Source: CAINVV01 sp038323575 (GTDB taxonomy: Bacteria > Bacteroidota > Bacteroidia > Bacteroidales > Prolixibacteraceae). From it: a DNA stretch of 64,000 nucleotides. Numbering within the stretch: the stretch's first letter is position 1; every line of letters starts with the position of its first letter. Positions 34,785-46,200 of this stretch are shown piece after piece. Location of the stretch: the NCBI GenBank assembly GCA_038323575.1, contig JBBQHB010000003.1:57435-121434 (forward strand), read 5' to 3'. The notes beneath the pieces are model-generated. The model saw nothing but the letters and a program-made list of their open reading frames with translations, did not search any database and was not told where the DNA came from. The position numbers were made by a program, and so were the translations under genes.

Positions 34785-35648
34785 TTAATTCATTGGTAAT
34801 TTAAGTGATACAGCATTGCCGTAACCGTGGATAAAGATTTCTTTCTTTGAGAGTGTGACTATGGCAAAACTGTTCGATTCCGGGAAATTGCCTTCTATCA
34901 ACCCTTTGAGCGTATAATAATGAATGCCGTTTATCGCTTCGTAACCTCCCTGGTGTTCATGGCCCTGGAACACGCATTTTACTTTGCGGCTTTCCTCAAG
35001 AATCTTTCTGACTGAGTCCGCATTTTTGACAGTCACCTTGGAATGGCCGTTCAGCAGTTGATGGACAAAAACTACAACAGGAAATTTCGAACTTTTCAGC
35101 TCCTTCTTAAGCCAGTTTAGCTCTTTAGCGGGAACATTCGCGTCACTCCAGTCAAAATTACCTGAATCATAGGAACGACCCGTAGCATCAAAACAGGCAT
35201 CCAAGACGACAAACCGGTAATTCCCTTTTTGAAACGCATACCACGTTTTATTGCCGGCAATGCGGCTATTTCGGGCAATGCTATAAAATTGTTTTTTGGA
35301 GATACAATCTTCATCATGATTACCCAAAACATGGTACCGATCCCCGTAAAAGCGGGAAAATGCTGTTTCAATCTTTTGCAAAAAACCGAGCGCAGCAAAG
35401 CTGTCCGGAGGTGTCGTCATATCTTTAAAATCGCCCAATTCGATCAGGAAGGCAACTTTTTTCTTGTTCATGGTATCGACACATTGGGCCATTTTTTCAA
35501 GTGACTGGCTGTATTTTCTGGTACCGTTATCCGGGATGACTGCATAGTGAACATCCGTAAACATCCCGAACGAGAAATCTTGTGCATTTAATCTACTGCA
35601 AGTCAGGAGGACAATAAACAATAAAAAAGCAAACTTTTCATTTTTCAT
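34785..35648 (-). CDS. Secreted calcineurin-like metallophosphoesterase
   Basis: A 287-residue protein with a signal peptide (about 1-22, ending LNAQ). The five metallophosphoesterase blocks are complete: DVHY, GDFKD, GNHDE, VHQ and GHEH. It would hydrolyse a phosphomono- or diester with two metal ions in the periplasm or outside. Substrate unknown. Monocistronic, divergent from the threonine dehydrogenase gene. Confidence 0.9.
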   Translation of the reverse strand: MKNEKFAFLLFIVLLTCSRLNAQDFSFGMFTDVHYAVIPDNGTRKYSQSLEKMAQCVDTMNKKKVAFLIELGDFKDMTTPPDSFAALGFLQKIETAFSRFYGDRYHVLGNHDEDCISKKQFYSIARNSRIAGNKTWYAFQKGNYRFVVLDACFDATGRSYDSGNFDWSDANVPAKELNWLKKELKSSKFPVVVFVHQLLNGHSKVTVKNADSVRKILEESRKVKCVFQGHEHQGGYEAINGIHYYTLKGLIEGNFPESNSFAIVTLSKKEIFIHGYGNAVSLKLPMN

Positions 35649-35817
35649 TTCTCGTTTGATAAAAATGTTTGGGTAAAAGTAAACAACTTCATCACTTTTG
35701 AAAACAGAAAAGAAATCGGATTATTATTCCCGGTAAGATTATTACCTGACAAATGGTGATATTTATTAGGATTTCCAGCAATAGATTTTATTTACTTTGT
35801 ATAAAATAATCTGAAAT

Positions 35818-36849
35818 ATGAAAGCAATCAGAAAAAGCCTCCCTCAAAAGGGTTTATGGATGGAAGATGTACCTATCCCTGAACCCGGAGTAAATGAAGT
35901 ACTGGTAAAAATCATTAAATCTGCTGTTTGCGGAACAGACCTCCACATATACAAATGGGATGCCTGGGCCCAGAAAACCATCAAAACACCCATGACCATC
36001 GGTCACGAGTATGTGGGCAAGGTGGTTAAGATCGGGGATGAAGTGACGAAAGTAAGTATCGGCGAGCGGGTAACCGTGGAAGGCCACATCGCCTGCGGTT
36101 TCTGCCGCAATTGCCGCCGGGGACGCAGGCACATCTGCGACCATACTGTCGGTATCGGTGTCAACCGCGATGGGGGTTTTGCCGAGTATGTCTGTGTACC
36201 TGCCGAAAATGTACTTCACATTGACTCCAGGATACCTGATGAGATCGTATCCATCATGGATCCGTTGGGCAACGCTACCCATACGGCGCTCTCCTTCCCC
36301 CTGATCGGTGAAGATGTCTTGGTAACCGGTGCCGGCGGACCAATCGGCTGCATGGCCATCGCGATCTGCAGGTTTGTGGGCGCCCGCAACGTCGTTGGCT
36401 CGGAGGTGAGTCCGTACCGCCGCGACCTGGCCAGGAAGATGGGGGCAACGCTGGTGGTTGATCCTATGAAGGATGATATTGCGGCAGCTATGAAACAGGT
36501 TGGCATGGTTGGCGGCTTCGATATTGGTCTGGAGGTTTCCGGATCACCGGTGGCGTTCGACAGCATGATCAAATCGATGTACAACGGCGGAAAGGTCTCC
36601 TTGCTAGGGATATTACCTGATACCACCCAGATCGAATGGGACAAGGTGATCTTCAAAGGACTTACCCTGAAAGGCATTTATGGCCGGGAGATGTACGAAA
36701 CCTGGTACAAAATGGAAAAGATGTTGCTGTCAGGATTGAACATCGCGCCGGTAATTACCCATCGGTTCCATTACACTGAATTTCAGAAGGCATTTGATAT
36801 CATGGAGGAGGGAAACTGCGGCAAAATTATTTTAGACTGGGAAAATTAA
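35818..36849 (+). CDS. tdh: L-threonine 3-dehydrogenase
   Basis: A 343-residue zinc-dependent medium-chain dehydrogenase that oxidises threonine to 2-amino-3-ketobutyrate. The catalytic zinc site is CGTD and GHEYVG, the structural zinc site is CGFCRNCRRGRRHIC, and the Rossmann motif is TGAGGPIG. WDAWAQKTI is characteristic of Tdh. No kbl (glycine C-acetyltransferase) gene is adjacent, unlike in many genomes. TACTTTG near 35793 may be its -7 element. Confidence 0.93.
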   Translation: MKAIRKSLPQKGLWMEDVPIPEPGVNEVLVKIIKSAVCGTDLHIYKWDAWAQKTIKTPMTIGHEYVGKVVKIGDEVTKVSIGERVTVEGHIACGFCRNCRRGRRHICDHTVGIGVNRDGGFAEYVCVPAENVLHIDSRIPDEIVSIMDPLGNATHTALSFPLIGEDVLVTGAGGPIGCMAIAICRFVGARNVVGSEVSPYRRDLARKMGATLVVDPMKDDIAAAMKQVGMVGGFDIGLEVSGSPVAFDSMIKSMYNGGKVSLLGILPDTTQIEWDKVIFKGLTLKGIYGREMYETWYKMEKMLLSGLNIAPVITHRFHYTEFQKAFDIMEEGNCGKIILDWEN

Positions 36850-36881
36850 CACAATCCTGCTTCCGGTCTGAAACATTTTTT

Positions 36882-36889
36882 TACTTTTG
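36882..36889 (+). promoter_or_regulatory. -7 element of the tRNA-Thr gene
   Basis: TACTTTTG matches TAnnTTTG and lies 11 bases before the first base of the mature tRNA. Confidence 0.6.
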
Positions 36890-36899
36890 CGGATCACAA

Positions 36900-36972
36900 G
36901 CCACTTTAGCTCAGTTGGTAGAGCAGCTCATTCGTAATGAGCAGGTCGCCGGTTCGAGTCCGGCAAATGGCT
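36900..36972 (+). tRNA. tRNA-Thr (anticodon CGT)
   Basis: A complete cloverleaf of 73 bases: D stem GCTC/GAGC, anticodon stem GCTCA/TGAGC with loop TTCGTAA, T stem GCCGG/CCGGC with TTCGAGT, discriminator T. The acceptor stem GCCACTT/AAATGGC has a C-A mismatch at the fifth pair. CCA is not encoded. Anticodon CGT reads ACG codons. Confidence 0.93.
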
Positions 36973-37084
36973 CAGAGTTCAAACAAGTGCAAATGAGAGA
37001 GTTACAACGAAATAAAAAAACGTTTGTAGCTCTTTTTTTTGTTCTTTATAGCATCCTATATGTCATCCACCGTATCAGTATAAT

Positions 37085-39259
37085 TTATTCCATCTTCAAT
37101 ATTTTAAATTCTGTCCTTCGGTTGCGCTGGTGTTCTTCTTCACTACACGGGACTCCATCCGAACATTTGTTGATCAGCATGGTTTCGCCGTATCCCCTGC
37201 CAATAATCCTGTTTCTGGCTATACCTTTCGAGAAAAGATATTCAGCAGCAGACTTTGCACGGTTGTCTGAGAGCTTCAGGTTATAAGCAGCTGAGGCTCG
37301 GGAATCCGTATGTGAACGGAGCTCGATGGTCATTTTTGGATAATCGTTCATCAAATTCAGCAAATTACCCAGCACCCGGGCTGCATCCGGACGAATGTTG
37401 TATTTATTCAGGTCGTAATAGATATCTTCCATGACGATCACGTCACCTACACAATAAACAGGAATAGCGAGATGAAATATGGAATCTTTCAATAAGCCTT
37501 TTGTAGTGATTTTCATCTCTGCAGCGCTGCATTTACCTTCTGCCACAATGTTAACAATTCCTATTTCATAATCTGCTTCAGGTTGCAGTTTAGCGTAGAA
37601 CAAACCTTGCAAATCGCTTTTTATCAATGTATTGATTAAATTTGATTTTTGCCGGATAACTACAGTGCATCCAGGAAGAGGCTTTTTACCGTTTGCAGCA
37701 TATACCAGCCCGGTAAGGTTTATTAAAAGTTCATCCCTGATTAATGGAATTTTTATGGTATCCATTGTCAGAAGCTGATCACTGGTTAAATCCACACTGC
37801 AGGTTTTGTATGTTGCTTTATTTACACGGAACTGATAGGATTTAAAAGGATTTACTTTCAACGCTACGGGAATTGCAGATTCATTCTCTATCGATTCAGG
37901 TGCAGCACCATTTTCCAAAACATCGACTTGTGTTGATGCGATACCTTGTTTGGTCCTGGCATCAAAGACCCAAACTACAAGTTTGCGGAATGGCCTGCTG
38001 ACACTGTATATATCATCATTTCCGTAAGAATTGTTCCTGTTGGAACTCAGAAAGCCCTCCTCTCCTTCATTCTGCGTGATGAAACCAAAATCATCAAACC
38101 GGGTATTCATTGGGTAGCCCGGATTAATTGGTTTGAGAAAGCCTTCTTTTGATTTTCCTGAAAAGAAAATATCCAACCCACCAAGTCCCGGTATACCATT
38201 GGAGGCATACCAGAGATTTCCCTTTTGGTCGATAAACGGGAACAATTCATTCCCGGGAGTGTTGATCCCGGAACCTAGGTTCACGGGCGTTCCCCACGTT
38301 TTCTCACCATTAGGACCAGTAATCCGCTGTGAAACATACAGGTCCATCTCTCCCAGACCACCGGGCATGTCAGAGGCAAAATAAAGCTTACCCCCGTCAG
38401 GACTCAGAGCAGGATGTTCGACGGAATATTGATCATTATTGATAAGTAGTGGTAGTAGTTCAATCCACCTCTTCTGCCCTGCATCCCAAACAGACTGAAA
38501 CAGGCTTAGTTTATTGATTCCCTCGCTGCTTTTGTGCAGATGTGATCGAAAATAGTTGCTGCGGGTAAACACGATGGTATCCTGATTTTTGGTAAAGGTT
38601 ACCGGGCCTTCGTGATAAATGGAATTCAGATCTTTTGAAAAAGGTTTGGCATCTTTGGTATCCGGCTTGGCCTGGTAAAGATCGAGGTATGGAGATTGTG
38701 TCCAGTTGTAGGTGAAATGAACCTTGGAATAATCGGACCTGTCACATGAAAATATAATGGACCCCCCAAAATAAGCAGGACTGAATTCATCTGCCTTCGT
38801 CGAAAAGGGAGCCTTTTTGATGACAAAAGAGGCAGAATCCCTGAAAAAAGTTTTCAGATTCCGGTAAGCCTCCGAAAATGAGCCACCCCTCGGATCACTT
38901 GGTTGAGCTTCCATGTATTTGCCGTACCAGAGAACTGCCTGATCGTATTTACCATTTTTTGACAACGCCTTTGCATAATTCAACATATATTCTGGCTTTA
39001 TCTCTTTTTTACTTACCAGGAAAGTATAACACTTTTCGGCATTCTGACTGTCATTCAGATGATCATAGATGGATGCCAGTTTTTCGTAAAGTTCACTGTC
39101 GTCAGGATGACTTTTTAACAGCTGATCATAAATGGGTATGGCCTTATAAAAGTCGAAACTGGTATTGTAACCATCAGCAAGTTTCTTTTTCCTGATAAAG
39201 TCTTGCGAATAACCTGCCCTACAGATTAACAGACAAATAATTAATAATTTAAACCTCAT
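37085..39259 (-). CDS. OmpA-family protein with TPR and PD40 domains (T9SS-associated type)
   Basis: A 724-residue envelope protein with a signal peptide (about 1-18), TPR repeats (about 25-150), WD40-like PD40 blades (about 165-400), a carboxypeptidase-regulatory-like beta domain (about 510-590) and a C-terminal OmpA peptidoglycan-binding domain (about 605-724; motifs YYDLNKYNIRPDA, ELRSHTDSRA, NRRTEFKI). This architecture is that of the PorE-type anchor found with PorP/SprF proteins. It is the third gene after the giant adhesin and PorP/SprF, so it probably fixes the export or attachment complex to the cell wall. Confidence 0.88.
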   Translation of the reverse strand: MRFKLLIICLLICRAGYSQDFIRKKKLADGYNTSFDFYKAIPIYDQLLKSHPDDSELYEKLASIYDHLNDSQNAEKCYTFLVSKKEIKPEYMLNYAKALSKNGKYDQAVLWYGKYMEAQPSDPRGGSFSEAYRNLKTFFRDSASFVIKKAPFSTKADEFSPAYFGGSIIFSCDRSDYSKVHFTYNWTQSPYLDLYQAKPDTKDAKPFSKDLNSIYHEGPVTFTKNQDTIVFTRSNYFRSHLHKSSEGINKLSLFQSVWDAGQKRWIELLPLLINNDQYSVEHPALSPDGGKLYFASDMPGGLGEMDLYVSQRITGPNGEKTWGTPVNLGSGINTPGNELFPFIDQKGNLWYASNGIPGLGGLDIFFSGKSKEGFLKPINPGYPMNTRFDDFGFITQNEGEEGFLSSNRNNSYGNDDIYSVSRPFRKLVVWVFDARTKQGIASTQVDVLENGAAPESIENESAIPVALKVNPFKSYQFRVNKATYKTCSVDLTSDQLLTMDTIKIPLIRDELLINLTGLVYAANGKKPLPGCTVVIRQKSNLINTLIKSDLQGLFYAKLQPEADYEIGIVNIVAEGKCSAAEMKITTKGLLKDSIFHLAIPVYCVGDVIVMEDIYYDLNKYNIRPDAARVLGNLLNLMNDYPKMTIELRSHTDSRASAAYNLKLSDNRAKSAAEYLFSKGIARNRIIGRGYGETMLINKCSDGVPCSEEEHQRNRRTEFKILKME

Positions 39260-39357
39260 TTGAAAAATATTTATTTTGAAATGACAGTATGGAACCTTCC
39301 TAACTTAATCGGCCACTATTGCTGCCTTTCCAGTATAATTTACTCATTAACTGTTGA

Positions 39358-40287
39358 TTAAAAAAACCTCGGAGATAATATCCTGCTTTGAGACAGATCA
39401 AATTGATAACGCAGTATAATTTCATGCGAGCCATTGGTGAAATTATTCAGCTCGGTGGTGGAATACTCATAGGAATAGCCTAAACTAAGCTGCTTGTTTA
39501 CTTTTACCTGCATCAGAAAATCCAGGGAGGCAAAACTCCGGTACGAAAGCCCCAATGCCAGAAAATTATACATTGTTATTACCCCGTTCAAATCTGCCTC
39601 CAATGGAGCTCCTCCCACATATTTTAAAAGGAAGGAAGGTTGGAATCCTATATCAGGAGTTAAATTGAAAAGGTAACCCGAATTATAAAAAAAGTGACTT
39701 ACTACATTGATATTTAAATCATTGGACAAATTCGGATACATTTCCTTCTGGATGGTATTGCCCAGAATATCCATTATGGATAATCCGGCGTAAAACCGAT
39801 CAGTATGGTAATAGGTCCCGAAGCTAAAATTTGGTAGTATCCTGTGGTAGGTCTCCGCAAATGACTGATCGTATGCTGAACTCCCATCATTGATCTCCGA
39901 ATTATTGGAATTGTAAAAGCCTACGCCTGCCTGTACCCCGAAGGAGAGACAACTTTGCTTGAAATAAACCTTGTAAGAATAAATGCCCGAAATCCCTGTG
40001 TGACTAGTCAGGCCGATCTTGTCAAAGACCACATTCATTCCCAGACCCACTTTCTGTGATTTAATTGGAGAATCTAAAGAAAAAGCACCTGTTTTGGGTG
40101 CACCGGGTATACCGGCCCACTGGTTTCGGTACAAAGCGGTTGCGTTCAGAACCTCCCGCGATCCGGCATACGCCGGATTAATCAGCAGGCCATTGAAAAC
40201 ATACTGTGAATACATTGGATCCTGCTGTCCATAAACATGAACGGCAAGCATCACAAACAAAATAAATATGGTTAATCTTTTTAACAT
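39358..40287 (-). CDS. PorP/SprF family T9SS outer-membrane protein
   Basis: A 309-residue beta-barrel protein with a signal peptide (about 1-20) and the hallmark QQDPMYSQYVFNGLLINPAYAGS right after it. SprF of Flavobacterium is needed to export or attach the giant SprB adhesin, and PorP/SprF paralogues usually lie beside genes for type B-signal proteins. Here it begins five bases after the giant adhesin, in the same operon, so it is very likely its dedicated partner. Confidence 0.93.
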   Translation of the reverse strand: MLKRLTIFILFVMLAVHVYGQQDPMYSQYVFNGLLINPAYAGSREVLNATALYRNQWAGIPGAPKTGAFSLDSPIKSQKVGLGMNVVFDKIGLTSHTGISGIYSYKVYFKQSCLSFGVQAGVGFYNSNNSEINDGSSAYDQSFAETYHRILPNFSFGTYYHTDRFYAGLSIMDILGNTIQKEMYPNLSNDLNINVVSHFFYNSGYLFNLTPDIGFQPSFLLKYVGGAPLEADLNGVITMYNFLALGLSYRSFASLDFLMQVKVNKQLSLGYSYEYSTTELNNFTNGSHEIILRYQFDLSQSRILSPRFF

Positions 40288-40292
40288 GAGTT

Positions 40293-43200
40293 TTATCTGA
40301 TAAGCGTAAGATATCCGATTATTTCCTTCTCCCCGTTGTTGAAATTGACTGTATAGAAGTATGTACCTCCAGGCAATTGATTGGTAATCAACATCCCGAC
40401 ATTGGAGACTCCGCTCCAGTCATTTTTATATTGGTTGCTTTCAAACACTTTGTTGCCCCATCTGTTGAAAACCCTTAAGGTGACAATGAACTTATCTGCA
40501 CCTTCGATCACGAAAAAGTCATTGACTCCGTCCCCGTTGGGTGATAAGCCCTTCGACACGATAATCTCAGACTTGACGATGTTGATCAGTATGTAAGCTG
40601 ATAAAAGACTGAATTCTTTACCGTCGTGGCCTAACCATCTGAAGGAGTCATCACCGGTAAAATCTTTTGCGGGTGTATAGATGAGCTTATTCAAATCAGA
40701 TAACTTTATCTCCTGGCCAATGGACACCCCAATGCCGGACAAACTCAATTCCCCGTGTGCTGGCAAAGATTCAATCCTGATTTTAAACAAGGCATCATTG
40801 TCGGGATCAGCATATTTTGAAGTAAAGTCACCATTAACAAACTCAATTGTCTTGTTCTGTACTCCGCTCTTGGTAATATCGGATACGACCGGAGGATGGT
40901 TCACAGGGGTATTGCAATCTGTTAAAGAGACAATTACAGGCAATCTCAAAATTGATTCGCATCCGCTGACAGTTTGGCTGGCATAATACGTGGTGCCGTT
41001 GACCAAAACTGTAGTTTGGGCAACGATATTAACAGAAGATGCAGTACTATACCAGCTTTTATTCAAACCTGCTGCGACAAGATCGGATACCCTGGCGCTG
41101 ATGTTGCTGCAGAATGACTGCGACAAGATACCAATTGGTGCCACAGGGATACTGTTGATAGTAGCAATTACCAAGTTCCTTCCGGAACTGACACAGCCAG
41201 AATTTGTATTTACAGATTCTGCATAATAAGTTGTGGCTGTGATCAAAGGTGTTGTGCCGGGCAGTAGTGCACCACCCGTTATACCTGTATACCAATTAAC
41301 TGCCGATCCGGCCGGAGCCGTTGCACTGAGGTTGGAAACGGTTCCGCTTCCGCAAAAACTTTGTGATGCAATTGCCGTGGGAGCAGCAGGTAACGGACTG
41401 ATTGTTATAGTGCCAGTTGTTGAGGTGTTAGGGCATATACCATTGGAAAAACTATAAGTGACTGTATAATTACCGGGAGTACTCGTTGTTAAATTAATTG
41501 TTCCGGTTGAACTGTCTATTGACAATCCTGCGTTTGAACTGTAGCTTCCACCAGTCTGTCCGGTCTGGCTGACGGTGGCTGTACCTGCGGCGCAGTAGGG
41601 TGAACCACCATAAGCTATCGTTGCAACCGGCAATGCAATGATTGTTACCGTTGGAGTAACTTTCATCTGAAGCGGGCAGTTTCCTAAAGTCGCCAATACG
41701 TTAAAGGTCGTTGCTGTGGCTAAATTCCCTGTGGGCAGACTGATGGTTCCGCCATTTCCCGCAACGGCAGGTCCAACAAGTACATTTCCGATATTGTTCC
41801 TCAGCTGATAAGCAGTACCGACCGCAGATGATGTCACGAAGATATCGGTTCCTGTGCCAGGGCAGACCGAAGCAGATGCTACCGCTATTGTTTTGTCGGT
41901 TGGTATCGGATTGATTGTTACAACGGCAGTTGTGGCGTTCGGACAAATCCCGTTGGTGAAATTGTAATTGACTGTATAGGTTCCTGCAGTACTCGCAACC
42001 AGATTGATCGCTCCGGTTGAACTGTCGATTGACAGACCTGTCGTTGAACTATAGATCCCACCTGTCTGACCAGTTCCGGTAACTGTTGCCATACCTGTGG
42101 CACAATATGGTGAACCCGGATAGGATATTGTCGCAACCGCCAATGCATTGATCGTTACTAAATGAGTAGCAGCTACAGTACAGCCTGTCTGGATACTGGT
42201 TATAGTGTAACTCATCGTGGCTGATCCCGGAGATACGCCAGTTACTACTCCGCTACTGCTAACGGTAGCTTTTGCTAAATCATTGCTGCTCCATACCCCG
42301 CCTGCCGTCACATCAACCAGAGTAACGGCAGATCCCGGACACACTGCAACAGGTCCTGAGATGGCTGCAACAGTCGGCAGGCTCTTGATGGTTATTCCGG
42401 TTGTTATCGTGCCCGGACAGGAACCATTGGTGAAGCTGTAAGTAACAGTATACATACCTGCTGTGCTCGCTGCAAGATTGATTGCTCCTGTTGAACCATC
42501 AATTGACAATCCTGCAGTTGAAGTATAGGACCCGCCGATCTGTCCGGTTTGGGTAATTGCGGCTGATCCTATCGCACAATACGGAGTGCCGGGATAGGAA
42601 ATCGCAGCAACGGATAACGGGTTGATCTTTACTACAGTTGTCGTCGTATTCGGGCAGGTGCCATTGGTAAAATTGTAGGTAACGGTATATGTGCCTGCCG
42701 TGCTGGCTGTTAAATTGATCGCTCCGGTTGAACTGTCAATAGACAGGCCTGTCGTTGAACCGTAAGTTCCGCCGACCTGTCCAGTTCGTGTGACTGCCGC
42801 AGTACCAGTGGCACAATAAGGTGAACCAATATAGGCAATCACCGCAACCGGCAATGGATTGATTGTCACCATTGGCGTGACTGTCATCTGAAGTGTGCAG
42901 TTTCCAGAAACCGCCAATACATTAAATGTTGTGTTCGAGGTTATGTTTCCTGTAGGCAGATAAATTGTACCGCCATTACCCGGGACTGCAGATCCAATCA
43001 GTACATTTCCGTTGTTGTTCCTCAACTGGTAAGAAATACCAACAGCAGATGAAATAACCGTGATAGTAGTACCAGTACCTAAACAAACCGAAGCTGAAGT
43101 TGCCTCAATTATTTTGTCAGTTGGGACAGGATTTACCGTTATACCGGCAGATGCCGTGTTTGGACAAATTCCATTGGTGAAACTGTAGATAACCGTATAA

Positions 43201-46200
43201 TTTCCCGGTGAACTCGCAGCCAAATTTATCGCTCCAGTGGAACTATCAACCGACAAGCCTGCAGTTGAACTGTAAATCCCGCCAAACTGTCCGGTACGTG
43301 TGACTGAAGCTGCACCTGTTGCACAAAACGGCGAGCCTGAATAAGCTAACGCAGCAGCAGATAAAGCGCTGATCGTTACATTATATGTGACCATGGTTGA
43401 ACAGCCCGTCATCATATTGATTACTGTGTATCGGATTATCGCTGTTCCTGCTGATATACCGGTTACTATACCACTATTGCTAACTGAAGCTATTGCCAAA
43501 TCACTGCTTCCCCAAACGCCGCCGGCCGTGAGATCAGACAGGGTTATGGATGAACCTGCACAAACAGTTCCGGGTCCGGTAATGGCTGCTACTACGGGCA
43601 GGCTCCATATTGTTATATTGTTCGTTGTTGTGTTCGGACAGGTACCATTGGTGAAATTGTAAGTAACTGTGTAAGTACCTGCCGTACTCGCAGCCAGATT
43701 GATTGCTCCGGTTGAACCGTCAATTGACAAACCTGCCGTTGAACTGAAGGTACCACCTGCCTGTCCAGTCCGGGTGACTGCTGCGGTACCTGTGGCACAA
43801 TAGGGCGTACCCGGATAAGCAATTGTCGCAGAAGACATTGCATTGACCGTTAATCCGGTTGTTGCAGTGCCCGGGCAGGTACCATTCGTGAAACTGTATA
43901 TAACAAGATAGGTGCCTGATGTACTTGCTGCTAAATTAATCGTTCCGGTTGAACTGTTTATTGACAAACCTGCTGCAGAGCTGTATGTTCCGCCTGTCTG
44001 TCCTGTTCGGGTGACTGCGGCAGTACCGGTGGCACAAAAAGGTGTACCCGGATAAGCAATTGTGGCAATCGGCAGCGCAATGATTGTTACCGTTGGGGTG
44101 GCTGTCATCTGAAGCGGGCAGTTCCCTGAAGTGGCCAATACATTAAAGGTCGTTGTAGTGGTTAAATTCCCGGTAGGCAAATTGATTGTGCCGCCATTGC
44201 CTGAGACTGCAGAACCAACCAGCAGGTTACCCACGTTGTTCCTCAACTGATAAGAAATACCGATTGCGGATGAAGTAACAATGATATTGGTACCTGTACC
44301 TGAACATATTAATGCCGAAGCGGCTACCACAGGTTTGTCGGTTGGAAATGGATTGATCGTTATTCCTGTATTTGCAGTGTTCAGACAGGTTCCATTGGTG
44401 AAACTGTAGGTAACAGTATAGGTACTTGTTAAACTGGTAGCCAAATTGATGGCTCCGGTTGAACTGTCTATTGTCAAACCTGCGGTCGAACTGTAGGTCC
44501 CGCCGGTTTGTCCCGTTCGGACGACTGCGGCTGTGCCGGCGGCACAATAAGGTGATCCCGGGTATGCTATCGCAGCGACAGGCAATGTATTCACAGTCAC
44601 AGTCGGAGTAACCGTCATCTGAAGCATGCAGCTTCCTGAAGACGCCAATACATTAAAGGTTGTTGTAGTGGTTAAATTCCCGGTAGGCAGGTTAATGGTT
44701 CCTCCATTGCCTGGGACGGCAGATCCAATCAGTGCATTACCGACATTGTTCCTCAGTTGATAAGATATACCAACGACGGAGGAAGTTACAGTGATATTGG
44801 TACCTGCACCGGAACAAACTGATGCAGAAGCTGTCGCAATAATCTTGTCAGCTGGTAAAGCGTTGACTGTTACTGTGGCCGTAGTCGTGCTAGGACATGT
44901 ACCGTTGGTAAAACCATAGGTAACGATATAGCTGCCTGCCGTACTTGCTGCCAGATTGATTGCTCCGGTTGAACTGTCTATGGACAATCCTGCCGTTGAA
45001 CTGTATGTCCCGCCGGTTTGTCCCGTTCGGGTAACTGTGGTTGTACCAATGGCACAAAACGGTGACCCTGAATAGGCTATCATCGCAACGGATACTGCAC
45101 TTATCGATACATTGTGGGTTACAGTGGTCGAACAACCTGTCGTCATGCTGGTTACAGTATAGCTGATCGTTGCCAATCCTCCCGAAACGCCTGTTACGAC
45201 ACCGCCACTATTGACAGAAGCGATTGTTAAATTACTGCTGCTCCATGCACCGCTGGCTGTAATATCCGCAAGGGTAATGGCAGATCCTGCACAAACCGCA
45301 CTAAGTCCGGTAATGGCTGCAACGATTGGTGGAGAACCGATTGATACTACTGTTGTAGCATTGTTCGGACAGGTACCATTGGTAAAACTGTAGGTAACGG
45401 TATAGGTACCTGCCGTGCTTGTCGCCAAATTTATCTCCCCGGTTGAACCGTCAATTGACAAGCCTGCTGCCGAGGTATAGATCCCGCCTTCCAGACCGGT
45501 TCGGGTTACAGTGGCCGTGCCGCCTGCACAATATGGCGATCCGGAATAGGCTATGGAGGCAACAGGCGATGCAGTAATATTTACATCATGCGTAACAATT
45601 GTTGAACATCCGGTCAACATATTGGCTACGGTATAGCTGATGTTTGCCGATCCTGCAGATACGCCTGTGACGACTCCTCCACCGTTAACTGTAGCTATGG
45701 CTAAATCACTGCTGCTCCATATCCCTCCGGCTGTAAGATCATTCAGGGTAATAGAAGACCCTGCACACACGATACTCGGCCCGGTTATGGGCGAAACTGT
45801 TGGCGGAGAACCGATTGCAATTAATGCAGTTGTTGTGTTCGGACAAGTACCATTGTTGAAACCGTAAGTAACTGTATAAATGCCCGGAGTACTCGTTGCT
45901 AAATTGACCGTTCCGGTTGAAACGTCAATTGACAAGCCTGCAGTCGAATTGTAGGTCCCGCCTGCCTGCCCCGTTTGGATAACAGAGGCAGTACCACCTG
46001 CACAATAAGGCGAACCTGAATATGCTATTGTTGCTGCGGGTAAGGCAATTATTTTCAGATCTGTTGTCGCCTTATCCGGACATGTACCATTGGAAAAACT
46101 GTATGTAACGGTGTAGCTGCCTGCGGTACTCGCAGTCAAATTGATAGTTCCGGTTGAACTGTTTATAGATAAACCCGGAGTAGAACTATAGGTTCCGCCT

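Noticed and set aside
36915..37286. 123-codon frame starting in the tRNA
   Set aside because: It begins inside tRNA-Thr and runs over the 3' end of the OmpA-family gene on the other strand.
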